DNA from: Citricoccus sp. K5
GTDB taxonomy: Bacteria > Actinomycetota > Actinomycetes > Actinomycetales > Micrococcaceae
Assembly (NCBI RefSeq): GCF_902506195.1
Contig: NZ_LR732817.1
Location: forward strand, 947,147 to 1,011,146
Direction of reading: 5' to 3'
Length of the DNA: 64,000 nt
Part shown: positions 9,157-17,429 of the stretch, piece after piece
Numbering within the stretch: position 1 is the stretch's first letter
Layout of the letters: the number at the start of each line of letters is the position of its first letter
The notes under the pieces: model-generated
The model's input: the letters and a program-made list of their open reading frames with translations, nothing else
Databases searched by the model: none
What the model was told of the DNA's origin: nothing
Made by a program: the position numbers and the translations under genes

Positions 9157-10548
9157 CTAGGGCGCCGGGCGGGATCCTTCTTCAGAGCTCTCTTCAGAGC
9201 CCTTGTCCGCGGTCTTGTCAGTGTCCTTTTCGGGGGCTTGCTCGCGGCGGGCCCGTCGGCGCCAGGCGGCCAGGCCGGCGAGCATCGCCGCGAGGGCGAG
9301 GAAGGGCAGACCGAGTCGCCAGACCTCGCCCTCGACCTGGGTGGTCAGGCCGATGCAGGAGACGATCCCGGCCACGGGCAGGAACGCCGGGACACGGAAG
9401 TGGCGCCGCTCCACCGGGTCCCTCCGCAGCATGAGCACGGCGGCGTTGACAGCGGTGAACACCACGAGCAGCAGGAGCACCATGGTGCCCGCCAAAATCT
9501 CCAGTGTGCCGGTCAGCGCGAGTACCAGGGACAGTCCGGTGGTGGCGATGATGGCCACCCACGGCGTCCGCCGTTGCGGCAGCAGCCGGGTCAGTACGGC
9601 CGGCAGCAGTCCGTCCCGGGCCATGCCGTAGGCCAGGCGCGAGGACATGATGCCGGTCAGCAGGGCACCGTTGGCCACCGCCACGAGGGCGATCACACTG
9701 AAGAGGACCGGCGGAACGAAACCGGCGGCCGTGACCACCTGGAGCAGGGGAGCGGAATTCTCGGCCAGCTCCGCCGTGGGGATGACGGCCGCGGCAGCGG
9801 CACCGACGAGGGCGTAGACGACGCCGGCCACGACCAGGGCTCCGAAGAGGGCCCGGGGGTAGGACCGCGCAGGGTCCTTGGTCTCCTCGGCGATGTTCAC
9901 GCTCGTCTCGAAGCCCACGTAGGAGTAGAAGGCGAGGACGGTGCCGGCCAGGACGGCGGGCAGCGGACCATGGTCGTCCGTGCCCAGCTCCGTCAGCCGG
10001 CCGAGGTCCCCGTCGCCGCGGGCCACGACGATGACGCCGAGGACGACCACCAGGATCAGACCGGAGACCTCGATGATGGTCGCCACGCGGTTGGCGCCCA
10101 TCGACTCGGAGATGCCCCGCGCGTTCAGCGCGGCCAGCAGACCCAGGAAGACCACCACGACGAGTGCCGTGGGGAGCGTGACGAACTCGGTGAGGTAGTC
10201 GCCGGCGAAGCCGAGGGCCAGGGTACCCACGGACACGATGCCGGCTGAGAGCATGCAGAACCCGACCAGGAAGCCGACGAAGGGGCCGAAGGCGCGCATG
10301 GTGTAGTGCGCGGAGCCTCCGGCGCGCGGATACTTGGTGGCCAGTTCGGCGTAGGAACCGGCCGTCAGCAGTGCCAGGACCAGGGCCAGCACGAGGGGGA
10401 CCCAGACGGCGCCGCCCGCCGTGGCGGCGATCTCCCCGGCCAGGACATAGACGCCGGCACCGAGGACGTCGCCGAGGATGAAGAAGAAGAGCCCCGCGGT
10501 GGTGACCGTGCGGCGCAGGGAAACTGGCTGACGAGAGGGCGCTGTCAT
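9157..10548 (-). CDS. APC family amino acid permease
   Basis: Integral membrane transporter of the amino acid-polyamine-organocation superfamily. The 463-residue protein begins with SLRRTVTTAGLFFFILGDVL and the first-helix motif GAGVYVLAGEIA, has about twelve hydrophobic segments, includes the conserved YVGFETSVNIAEETKDP loop, and ends in a charged tail of about 35 residues rich in Glu, Lys and Ser. Substrate specificity cannot be read from the sequence. The start is set at 10548 because TACAGT at 10555-10560 (minus strand) is followed by exactly six bases before the ATG, so the message is probably leaderless. It converges with gltX, with only 26 bp between stop codons. Confidence 0.88.
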   Translation of the reverse strand: MTAPSRQPVSLRRTVTTAGLFFFILGDVLGAGVYVLAGEIAATAGGAVWVPLVLALVLALLTAGSYAELATKYPRAGGSAHYTMRAFGPFVGFLVGFCMLSAGIVSVGTLALGFAGDYLTEFVTLPTALVVVVFLGLLAALNARGISESMGANRVATIIEVSGLILVVVLGVIVVARGDGDLGRLTELGTDDHGPLPAVLAGTVLAFYSYVGFETSVNIAEETKDPARSYPRALFGALVVAGVVYALVGAAAAAVIPTAELAENSAPLLQVVTAAGFVPPVLFSVIALVAVANGALLTGIMSSRLAYGMARDGLLPAVLTRLLPQRRTPWVAIIATTGLSLVLALTGTLEILAGTMVLLLLVVFTAVNAAVLMLRRDPVERRHFRVPAFLPVAGIVSCIGLTTQVEGEVWRLGLPFLALAAMLAGLAAWRRRARREQAPEKDTDKTADKGSEESSEEGSRPAP

Positions 10549-10589
10549 GGACACACTGTAAGCGCGGGGGAGGCCGCGTGGCGGCTGTT

Positions 10590-10618
10590 TTGTCATTGGG
10601 GAGGAACACCGGTATAGT
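10590..10618 (+). promoter_or_regulatory. tRNA-Gln promoter
   Basis: TTGTCA (10590-10595), a 17-bp spacer and TATAGT (10613-10618) form the closest match to a sigma-70-type consensus in this part of the window. It lies about 80 bp before the tRNA-Gln gene and upstream of the divergent permease start. Confidence 0.7.
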
Positions 10619-10697
10619 AAACAGCCGTGCCGGAGTGAGTCCGGCATGAATGGCGCAGGAGGGATTCGGGCCACCGAATCATCCTCTTGACAGCCAT

Positions 10698-10769
10698 TGG
10701 GGTATGGTGTAATCGGCAACACAACGGTTTCTGGTACCGTCATTCTAGGTTCGAGTCCTGGTACCCCAG
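10698..10769 (+). tRNA. tRNA-Gln (anticodon CUG)
   Basis: A 72-nt cloverleaf. The acceptor arms TGGGGTA (10698) and TACCCCA (10762) pair fully, with discriminator G at 10769. The anticodon stem ACGGT/ACCGT encloses loop TTCTGGT with CTG at 10731-10733. The T arm TAGGTTCGAGTCCTG is canonical. CCA is not encoded. Confidence 0.95.
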
Positions 10770-10883
10770 CGGAGTCCATCGCGTCGGTTTCGATCGATTT
10801 GGTGGAATCCCCCAGAGTGTGAAATACTACTGGGGTTGCCCAATCGGAAATGCGTCACAGCAGGACGGTTGAGCGACGGTGAC

Positions 10884-10956
10884 GGCCCCATCGTATAGCG
10901 GCCTAGTACGCTGCCCTCTCACGGCGGTAACGCGGGTTCGAATCCCGCTGGGGTCA
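10884..10956 (+). tRNA. tRNA-Glu (anticodon CUC)
   Basis: A 73-nt cloverleaf followed by an encoded CCA (10957-10959). Acceptor arms GGCCCCA and TGGGGTC pair with one G-U. The anticodon stem CTGCC/GGCGG encloses CTCTCAC with CTC at 10918-10920. The T arm GCGGGTTCGAATCCCGC is perfect. It shares the 10613 promoter region with tRNA-Gln or has a weak promoter in the 114-bp spacer. A strong terminator follows. Confidence 0.96.
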
Positions 10957-10965
10957 CCAACTGAG

Positions 10966-10996
10966 AAGACCCGGTCCACCAGGACCGGGTCTTTTT
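10966..10996 (+). terminator. Rho-independent terminator of the tRNA unit
   Basis: A perfect 12-bp stem (AAGACCCGGTCC with GGACCGGGTCTT) with loop ACCA runs straight into a T tract. It lies seven bases after the CCA of tRNA-Glu. Confidence 0.95.
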
Positions 10997-11055
10997 CTGT
11001 GCCCACCGGAAGCTGCTGCGCTCCGGTGTCCCGTTCCGGTGCCATGATGGGATGC

Positions 11056-12831
11056 GTGAGCACTGATCCCACCTCCGTCCCTCCGCAGCGAGCGGCCCAG
11101 GCCGTGGACCTGTTAAGCCGGCTGCGCAGCGAACTGGCCGGGGTGTCCCTGCCGCTCGGGATCGACGGAGCCGCCGAGGCAGCCCGGGTGCGGGACGCTG
11201 CCGTCGCCCAGCTGGACGACTACGTCCTGCCGCGGTACCGCAGCCTGGACGCACCGCTGCTGGCCGTCGTCGGGGGATCCACCGGTGCCGGCAAGTCCAC
11301 GCTCGTCAATGCCCTGGTGGGGCACGCCGTGACCCGTTCCGGAGCCATCCGTCCGACGACCCGGCAACCGATCCTCCTGCACCACCCGCAGGACGTGGAC
11401 TGGTTCACCACTGCCCGCGTCCTGCCGAACCTCTCCCGGACCACCGGCCACCGCGCCGTGCCGGGAACCACGGTGCCCGCGGAACGCGTGGGGGTGGATC
11501 CGGACCCCGGGGCCATCAATTCCCTGGTCCTGGTGGCCGAACCGGCCCTGCCCGCCGGTCTGGCCCTGCTGGACGCCCCGGACATCGACTCCATCGCGGA
11601 CGAGAACCGGCGACTGGCCGGTCAGCTGCTCTCGGCCGCAGACTTGTGGATCTTCGTCACCACCGCGAACCGGTATGCGGATGCCGTCCCCTGGGAACTG
11701 CTCCTGGACGCCGCCGCCCGGGACATCACGGTCGCCGTGGTGCTGGACCGTGTTCCGCCCGGCGTGGAGGACGAGGTGGCCACGGACCTGCGCGGACTCC
11801 TCGAGCGTCAGGGGCTGGGCTCGGCCGGGCTCTTCGTCGTCACGGAATCCGCCCTCGACGTCCAGGGGATGCTCCCGGCGGGCGCCGTGCGGCCGCTGCG
11901 CGAATGGCTGGAGTCCATTGCCGGGGATGCCGGTTCACGTGCTGCGGTTGCCCGGCGCACCCTCAACGGGGTGGTCCGGCAACTGGCTGAGAAGACCTCG
12001 GCGCTGGCGGCGGCGGAGGACGACCAGCGTCATGCGGCGGCCCGGCTGACCGGTGACGTGGACTCCGCCTACGAGCAGGCGCTGGCGGGCGTGCTCGCCT
12101 CGACCCAGGACGGGACGTTGCTGCGTGGTGAGGTGCTCTCCCGCTGGCAGGACTTCGTCGGCACCGGAGAGTTCTTCCGGTCCGTGGAATCGGGGATCGG
12201 GCGGTTGAGGGACCGGATCACCTCCTTCTTCCGGGGCCGGCCGGCCCCACCGGAGGAGGTCGAGACAGCGATTGAGACGGGTCTGCACGCCGTCCTCGTG
12301 GAACAGGCCGCTGCGGCCTCCGAGGAGTCCGCCCAGCGCTGGCGTCAGGACGCGGCTGGGCGCGCGCTCGTCACCGGCCGGGATCCCGCCAGTCTCCCCA
12401 CCGATTTCAGCGACCGGGCGGCCGCTGAGATCCGGGGCTGGCAGGGGGACCTGATCGCCCTGATCGAACACGAGGGTGCCGGCAAACGGGCGATGGCCCG
12501 GATCTCCGCCTTGGGGGTGAACGGCGTGGCCGTGACCCTGATGATTCTCTCCTTCGCGGCCACCGGCGGGCTGCTGGGCATCGAGGTCGGGATCGCCGGC
12601 GGGACCGCGGTGGTGGCGCAGAGGCTGCTCGAATCGATCTTCGGCGAGGACGCCGTCCGCCGGCTGGCCCAACGCTCCCAGGCGAACCTCGTGGACCGGA
12701 TCACCGGGCTGCTGCACGCCGACGCCCGCCGGTTCACCGCGCTGTTGGACGGCGTCCGTGACCAGGAGGAGTCCGGCCGGTTGAGTACCATCGCCCCCGA
12801 ACTCCGTCGGCTGGCCGGACGGGAGGGCTGA
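11056..12831 (+). CDS. Membrane-anchored dynamin/YfjP-like GTPase, first of a tandem pair
   Basis: P-loop GTPase of 591 residues. The P-loop GGSTGAGKSTLVNALVG is near residue 76 and the G3 region LLDAPDIDSIADENR follows. The usual NKxD G4 motif is replaced by VVLDRVPP, so guanine recognition may be altered. Two hydrophobic segments (GVAVTLMILSFAATGGLLGI and the next 20 residues) suggest a membrane hairpin near residue 490-530. The GTG at 11056 (VSTDPTSVPP) is chosen: CATGAT lies seven bases upstream, consistent with a leaderless start. ATG 11044 and 11047 are alternatives. The next GTPase begins three bases after the stop. Cellular role unknown; membrane remodelling or a stress-linked role is possible. 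Confidence 0.8.
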   Translation: MSTDPTSVPPQRAAQAVDLLSRLRSELAGVSLPLGIDGAAEAARVRDAAVAQLDDYVLPRYRSLDAPLLAVVGGSTGAGKSTLVNALVGHAVTRSGAIRPTTRQPILLHHPQDVDWFTTARVLPNLSRTTGHRAVPGTTVPAERVGVDPDPGAINSLVLVAEPALPAGLALLDAPDIDSIADENRRLAGQLLSAADLWIFVTTANRYADAVPWELLLDAAARDITVAVVLDRVPPGVEDEVATDLRGLLERQGLGSAGLFVVTESALDVQGMLPAGAVRPLREWLESIAGDAGSRAAVARRTLNGVVRQLAEKTSALAAAEDDQRHAAARLTGDVDSAYEQALAGVLASTQDGTLLRGEVLSRWQDFVGTGEFFRSVESGIGRLRDRITSFFRGRPAPPEEVETAIETGLHAVLVEQAAAASEESAQRWRQDAAGRALVTGRDPASLPTDFSDRAAAEIRGWQGDLIALIEHEGAGKRAMARISALGVNGVAVTLMILSFAATGGLLGIEVGIAGGTAVVAQRLLESIFGEDAVRRLAQRSQANLVDRITGLLHADARRFTALLDGVRDQEESGRLSTIAPELRRLAGREG

Positions 12832-12834
12832 CCC

Positions 12835-14541
12835 GTGACGACCTTCGACTCCGGTCCGCTGGACCGCAAGCTCACCGCGCTCGAGACCGCGGCCCGGCTG
12901 GGCGAGGGCCGGGTGTCCGAGGAGGTGCTGGCCTCAGCCGGCCAGGTGGTGGAACAGGCCCGGGAACGACGCCGGCTCTCGGCCGACCACACGGTCGTCG
13001 GGTTCTTCGGGGCCACCGGCTCCGGCAAGTCCAGCCTCTTCAACGCGGTCACCGGTCACCCTCTCGCCCGCGCCGCTGCCACGCGGCCCACGACCTCCGA
13101 GCCCCTGGCCGCCGTGTGGGGTGCCGATGGGTCCGAAGCGCTGCTCGACTGGCTGGAGGTCACCCGCCGTCATCAGCTGGACGGTCCCGCGGCCGGAACC
13201 GAACCCTCGGGGCCGTGGTCCCGGCTGCTCGGCCAGCGCTGGAGCCGGAAGAGCGACCAGCCCGGAGGCCTGATCCTGCTCGACCTGCCGGACTTCGACT
13301 CGATCGCCGTCCGGCACCGGGAGATCGTGACCCGGCTGGCCGGTCAGGTGGACGTGCTCGTCTGGGTCGTCGACCCGCAGAAATACGCGGATGCCGCCCT
13401 GCACCGTGAATTCCTCGAGCCGCTGGCCGCGCACCGCGGCGTCACCCTCGTGGTCCTGAACCAGGTCGACCGGCTCGCCGAGGCGGACGTGGGGGCAGTG
13501 ACCGCATCCCTGAAGGGCATCCTGGCTCAGGACGGCCTTGCCCGCGTGCCCGTCTATCCTGCCTCGGCCACCACCGGCGCCGGTGTCGAGCCCCTCCGGT
13601 CTGCCATCGCGGAGGTGGCCGAACGGCGGAGCGCCGCCAGTGAACGGCTGCTCTCGGATGTGCGCACGGCCGCCAAGGCTCTGGGTGCCGGGGACGCGGG
13701 AGGCGTTCCGGCCGGCGTCGGGAAGGCGGATGAGGCCAGGCTCGTGGACGCGTTGACCGAGGCTGCCGGCGTCACCACCGTGGTGCGGGCCGTGCAGCGC
13801 TCCTACCGGATGCAGGGCGGCCGCCGCACCGGATGGCCCGTGGTCCGGTGGGCCACGCACCTTCGGCAGGACCCGCTGCGCCGGCTCGGGTTGAGACGCG
13901 GGGACGATCCGCAGCGCGGGTTGAACCGGTCGCCGGCCTCCTCCGCAGACGATCCGCGACTGCACCGGAGCTCACTGCCCGAGCGCAGCCCTGCCCAACA
14001 GGCGCAGGCCGACGGTGCCATCCGCGCCTTCGCCGAGGTCACGGGTGCGGGCGCCCCGGACGCATGGCGTTCCTCCATCCGCCGTGCCGCCCGCGTCCAT
14101 GCGGACACGCTCCCGGACGAACTGGACCAGGCGATCACCTCCACCGACCTGGGGGCCGGGAAGGGTTCCTGGTGGTGGCACGTGGTCAATGCCCTCCAAT
14201 GGATCGCCCTGGTGGCAGCCGTGGCCGGTCTCGCCTGGTTGGGCGTGCTGGCCTTGGCCGGGTACTTCCAGTTCGAGATGCCACCCGCCCCGGACGTGGA
14301 GGGCTTCCCGATCCCCACGCTGCTCGTGTTCGGCGGACTGGCCTTCGGGCTGCTGCTGGCACTGCTGACGGCCCCGCTGGTGCGGCTGGGGGCACGGAAC
14401 CGTGCCCGCCGAGCCCGACGCCGGCTGCGCGCCGCGGTCTCGAGGGTCGCCCGGGAGCGCATCGCCGAGTCCGTGACGGCGGAGATCGAACGCTACGGGG
14501 CGTTCCGGGAGGCGCTGGCGGCGGCCAGCGGGCGGCATTGA
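12835..14541 (+). CDS. Membrane-anchored GTPase, second of a tandem pair
   Basis: A 568-residue P-loop GTPase with GATGSGKSSLFNAVTG near residue 60, LLDLPDFDSIAVRHR as the G3 region, and LNQVDR in place of NKxD. A long helical linker rich in Arg and Ser follows. Two membrane segments lie near residues 455-480 (WIALVAAVAGLAWLGVLAL) and 490-520, and the protein ends in a basic helical tail. It starts with GTG three bases after the upstream GTPase and overlaps the possible TTG start of thiL. The pair probably forms a heteromeric membrane GTPase. Whether the partners need each other is inference from adjacency and similar architecture. Confidence 0.8.
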   Translation: MTTFDSGPLDRKLTALETAARLGEGRVSEEVLASAGQVVEQARERRRLSADHTVVGFFGATGSGKSSLFNAVTGHPLARAAATRPTTSEPLAAVWGADGSEALLDWLEVTRRHQLDGPAAGTEPSGPWSRLLGQRWSRKSDQPGGLILLDLPDFDSIAVRHREIVTRLAGQVDVLVWVVDPQKYADAALHREFLEPLAAHRGVTLVVLNQVDRLAEADVGAVTASLKGILAQDGLARVPVYPASATTGAGVEPLRSAIAEVAERRSAASERLLSDVRTAAKALGAGDAGGVPAGVGKADEARLVDALTEAAGVTTVVRAVQRSYRMQGGRRTGWPVVRWATHLRQDPLRRLGLRRGDDPQRGLNRSPASSADDPRLHRSSLPERSPAQQAQADGAIRAFAEVTGAGAPDAWRSSIRRAARVHADTLPDELDQAITSTDLGAGKGSWWWHVVNALQWIALVAAVAGLAWLGVLALAGYFQFEMPPAPDVEGFPIPTLLVFGGLAFGLLLALLTAPLVRLGARNRARRARRRLRAAVSRVARERIAESVTAEIERYGAFREALAAASGRH

Positions 14542-14552
14542 CCGCGCTCGGC

Positions 14553-15695
14553 ATGACACCGACTCCGCGGGCCCGCCAGACCGTCGGCGGACTGGGCGAA
14601 TCGGGGATCCTGCGGATCCTGAACCGTCGTTTCGCCACCGTACCGGCAGCGGGAGACTGGCCGGAGGGGACCGTCGGCCCCGGGGATGATGCTGCCGTCG
14701 TGGCCGCCCCGGACGGCCGGTTCGTCATCACGACGGATGCCATGGCGCAGGACCGTGATTTCCGGCTGCACTGGCCAGCTGTTCACGGCGTGATGTTCGA
14801 CGGTCATGGCTTCGCGGGCGGCTATTCCACCGGGTGGAAGGCCGCCGCGCAGAACCTCTCTGACATCAACGCCATGGGGGGCGAGCCCTCCGGTCTGCTC
14901 CTGGCCCTGACCATGCCCCCCACCACACCCGTGACCTGGATCGACGGCCTCGCGGCCGGGCTCGCCGGGGCGGTGCGCCACCTCGGCGCGACTCACTGCC
15001 GGATCGTCGGCGGAGACCTGGGCTCGGACGACCGCATCACCGTGGCCGTCACCGCCACGGGAGACCTGGACGGCCGGCCGGCGGTGCTGCGCATCCTGCC
15101 GCCGGCAGCCCACGCGGTCACGGTTGACCTGGACCTGGTCCTGTGCGGCCGGGCCGGCTGGGCCGCCGCCGGCCTGGACGTGCTCGAGACGCCCCGCGGG
15201 CGGTTGGATGCACTGCTGCGCGCTGCCGAACAGGCGGAACACGTGGAAGAGGCGGAACACGGCGTCCGGCGACTCGCCGCGCTGGCGGCCGCCGCCCAGC
15301 TCCGGCCCCGGCCCGTGCTGGGGGCAGGACGGGTGGCCGCCGAGGCCGGCGCACTGGCCATGATGGACGTCTCCGATGGCGTGCTGAAGGACGCCGGCCG
15401 CCTGGCCACGGCCAACGGCCTGCGGGCGGAACTCGATCCGGACTGGGTGCGCCGCGAGGCCTCGGTCCTCGTGCCCCTGGCGCGCGCCCTGGACCTCGAG
15501 AACGCGCAGCGGACCGCGGAACGGTGGGTGTCAGCCGGGGGAGAGGACTACGGCCTCCTCGCCGCCCTGCCCGGAGGTGCCGCGGTGCCTGCGGGATTCC
15601 GCCGGATCGGATGCCTGGTCGCCGAATCGGGAGCAACCGCGGCATGGGAGAACGGCGGCAGCGCAGGCGGGTGGGACCACTTCACGGACCGGTGA
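14553..15695 (+). CDS. thiL: Thiamine-monophosphate kinase
   Basis: Phosphorylates thiamine monophosphate to the active cofactor thiamine pyrophosphate. The 380-residue protein has the PurM/ThiL fold signatures: GPGDDAAVV near residue 48, TTDAMAQDRDF, the nucleotide-binding AAQNLSDINAMGGEP and RIVGGDLGSDD, and GEDYGLLAALP toward the C-terminus. The ATG at 14553 is chosen; a TTG at 14538 overlapping the upstream stop codon is also in frame. In several relatives thiL follows the DUF3515 gene. Here it instead follows the GTPase pair, suggesting local rearrangement (inference). It converges with the dehydrogenase at 15721. Confidence 0.9.
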   Translation: MTPTPRARQTVGGLGESGILRILNRRFATVPAAGDWPEGTVGPGDDAAVVAAPDGRFVITTDAMAQDRDFRLHWPAVHGVMFDGHGFAGGYSTGWKAAAQNLSDINAMGGEPSGLLLALTMPPTTPVTWIDGLAAGLAGAVRHLGATHCRIVGGDLGSDDRITVAVTATGDLDGRPAVLRILPPAAHAVTVDLDLVLCGRAGWAAAGLDVLETPRGRLDALLRAAEQAEHVEEAEHGVRRLAALAAAAQLRPRPVLGAGRVAAEAGALAMMDVSDGVLKDAGRLATANGLRAELDPDWVRREASVLVPLARALDLENAQRTAERWVSAGGEDYGLLAALPGGAAVPAGFRRIGCLVAESGATAAWENGGSAGGWDHFTDR

Positions 15696-15720
15696 CCGGC
15701 CGGCGTCGTTCCCCGCGGCA

Positions 15721-17190
15721 TCAGGCCGATGAGTCCGGCATGAAGCGGTGTCCGAGGGCGGCGTGGGTGAAGCCGGCTGCTTGCCAGGCGGCGGGGTCCA
15801 GGACGTTGCGGGCGTCGATGATGGTGCGGTGGTCCATGAGTCGGCCGATGTCCTCGGGGTCCATCTGGCGGAACTCGTCCCATTCGGTGAGCAGGATGAG
15901 CAGGTCGGCACCGATGACGGCCTTGGCGAGGGTGTTGACGTAGCCCAGGCGGGGGAACCGTCGGGCGGCGTTGGCGTTGCCCTTCGGGTCGTAGACCGCC
16001 ACCTCCGCTCCGGCGGTGTAGAGCCGGTTGGCCACATCCAGGGCGGGGGAGTCGCGCACATCGTCCGAGTTGGGTTTGAAGGTGACTCCGAGGATCGCGA
16101 TCTTCGCTCCGTTCAGGATCTCGACGGCGGCCGGGGAGGGCGCGGTGCCGGAGCCCTCGCCCACACCGGTGGTGCGGATCGCTCCGTTGAGGCTGTGGGA
16201 GAGGACCTGGACGGCGAGGTCGACCACGCGGTCGCGGCGGCGCAGGTTGATGTCGTCCATCTCGGCCAGGAAGCGCATGGTGCGGTCCAGCCCGAGTTCG
16301 GAGACCCTTGCCTGCAGCGCCCGGATGTCCTTGGGCAGGCAGCCGCCGCCGAAGCCGACGCCGGCGTTGAGGAACTTCCGTCCGATCCGGGGGTCGTGGC
16401 CGATCGCGTCGGCCAGGGTGCCGATGTCCCCGCCGACCTGCTCGGTGATCTCGGAGAAGGCGTTGATGAAGGAGATCTTCGTGGCCAGAAAGGCGTTGGC
16501 GGCGACCTTGACGAGTTCGGCGGTGGCGAAGTCCGTGGTGATCCACGGGGTGCCCTCGCCCAGGGACTTGGCATAGACCTGGCGCAGGATGTCCTCGGCG
16601 TGGGCCGATTGCACGCCGACGACCAGGCGGTCCGGGGTCAGGGTGTCCTTCACGGCATAGCCCTCGCGCAGGAACTCCGGATTCCAGGCCAGCTCGACCG
16701 TGCCTGGCAGGCCGGCGTGGGTGCGGGCCTCGGCCAGCAGGGTGCCCAGGCGTTCGGCGGTGCCGACCGGGACGGTGGACTTGCCCACGATCAGGGCGTC
16801 CCGGGTGATGTGCTCGGCCAGGGAGGCCACGGCGGCGTCCACGAAGCGCATATCGGCGGCCGTTTCGCCGGGTTTCTGCGGGGTGCCGACCCCGATGAAG
16901 TGCACATCGGCCCAGGTGCCGACCTCCTCGTAGGAGGTGGTGAACCGCAGACGACCGGACTGAACGTGCTTGATCAGCAGTTCCGGCAGGCCGGGCTCGT
17001 GGAAGGGCAGCTCCCCACGGGTCAACGCGTCGATCTTCGCCTGGTCGATGTCCAGGCCCAGGACCTCGAACCCCAGCTCCGCCATGCACGCCGCATGCGT
17101 GGCCCCCAAATAGCCCGTACCGACCACTGAGACGCGCAGCGGTGGCACGGGCGCGTGGTGGCCGCTGGGCTGCTGCGTTATCTGGTTCAC
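15721..17190 (-). CDS. UDP-glucose 6-dehydrogenase family protein
   Basis: NAD-dependent nucleotide-sugar dehydrogenase, probably making UDP-glucuronate from UDP-glucose for surface polysaccharides. The 489-residue protein carries the N-terminal Rossmann motif SVVGTGYLGATHAACMAELG, EPGLPELL, the helix that holds the catalytic Lys (KVAANAFLATKISFIN) and the catalytic cysteine loop GVGFGGGCLPKDIRAL. The related wecC product at 42388 instead has the WecC-type GGHCIAVDPWF. A TAGCCT -10 candidate lies at 17234-17239 on the minus strand. It diverges from the acyltransferase gene, and UDP-glucose would come from GalU (36028). Confidence 0.9.
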   Translation of the reverse strand: MNQITQQPSGHHAPVPPLRVSVVGTGYLGATHAACMAELGFEVLGLDIDQAKIDALTRGELPFHEPGLPELLIKHVQSGRLRFTTSYEEVGTWADVHFIGVGTPQKPGETAADMRFVDAAVASLAEHITRDALIVGKSTVPVGTAERLGTLLAEARTHAGLPGTVELAWNPEFLREGYAVKDTLTPDRLVVGVQSAHAEDILRQVYAKSLGEGTPWITTDFATAELVKVAANAFLATKISFINAFSEITEQVGGDIGTLADAIGHDPRIGRKFLNAGVGFGGGCLPKDIRALQARVSELGLDRTMRFLAEMDDINLRRRDRVVDLAVQVLSHSLNGAIRTTGVGEGSGTAPSPAAVEILNGAKIAILGVTFKPNSDDVRDSPALDVANRLYTAGAEVAVYDPKGNANAARRFPRLGYVNTLAKAVIGADLLILLTEWDEFRQMDPEDIGRLMDHRTIIDARNVLDPAAWQAAGFTHAALGHRFMPDSSA

Positions 17191-17429
17191 GGAGGCATCC
17201 GTCCTGTCCGGTCGTCAACAACTTCCGCTCGGCAGGCTAGGGCTTCCACCGTATTTCCAGCCAACCAGCGCGCGAACATGGAGTCAACGCCTAGCGAATA
17301 TCGTATTCCACCGCGGGCAGACCCGAACAGCAGTCTGCGCAGAACGGTGGATTCGGCCCTATGATGTCCGGGTAGTTCCCGACCCCCTGCGCGATCGGCC
17401 TGTGCCGGTCAGCCCCTCTCTGGAGACCC
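17191..17429. promoter_or_regulatory. Divergent intergenic region, dehydrogenase/acyltransferase
   Basis: This 239-bp region separates two divergent genes. TATGAT (17360-17365) is the best plus-strand -10 box, giving a leader of about 60 nt for the acyltransferase. TAGCCT on the minus strand (17234-17239) would serve the dehydrogenase. Neither has a good -35 box. The middle (about 17255-17340) is lower in GC than its surroundings. No repeat, tRNA or clear terminator was seen. Confidence 0.4.

Noticed and set aside
10785-10850. Terminator between the two tRNA genes (CCCCCAG ... CTGGGGT)
   Set aside because: The arms are short, the loop is long and no T tract follows; the two tRNAs may well be co-transcribed.
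13833-14552. Long N-terminal extension of thiL inside the second GTPase gene
   Set aside because: The extension overlaps a clear GTPase coding region in another frame; thiL homology starts near 14553.
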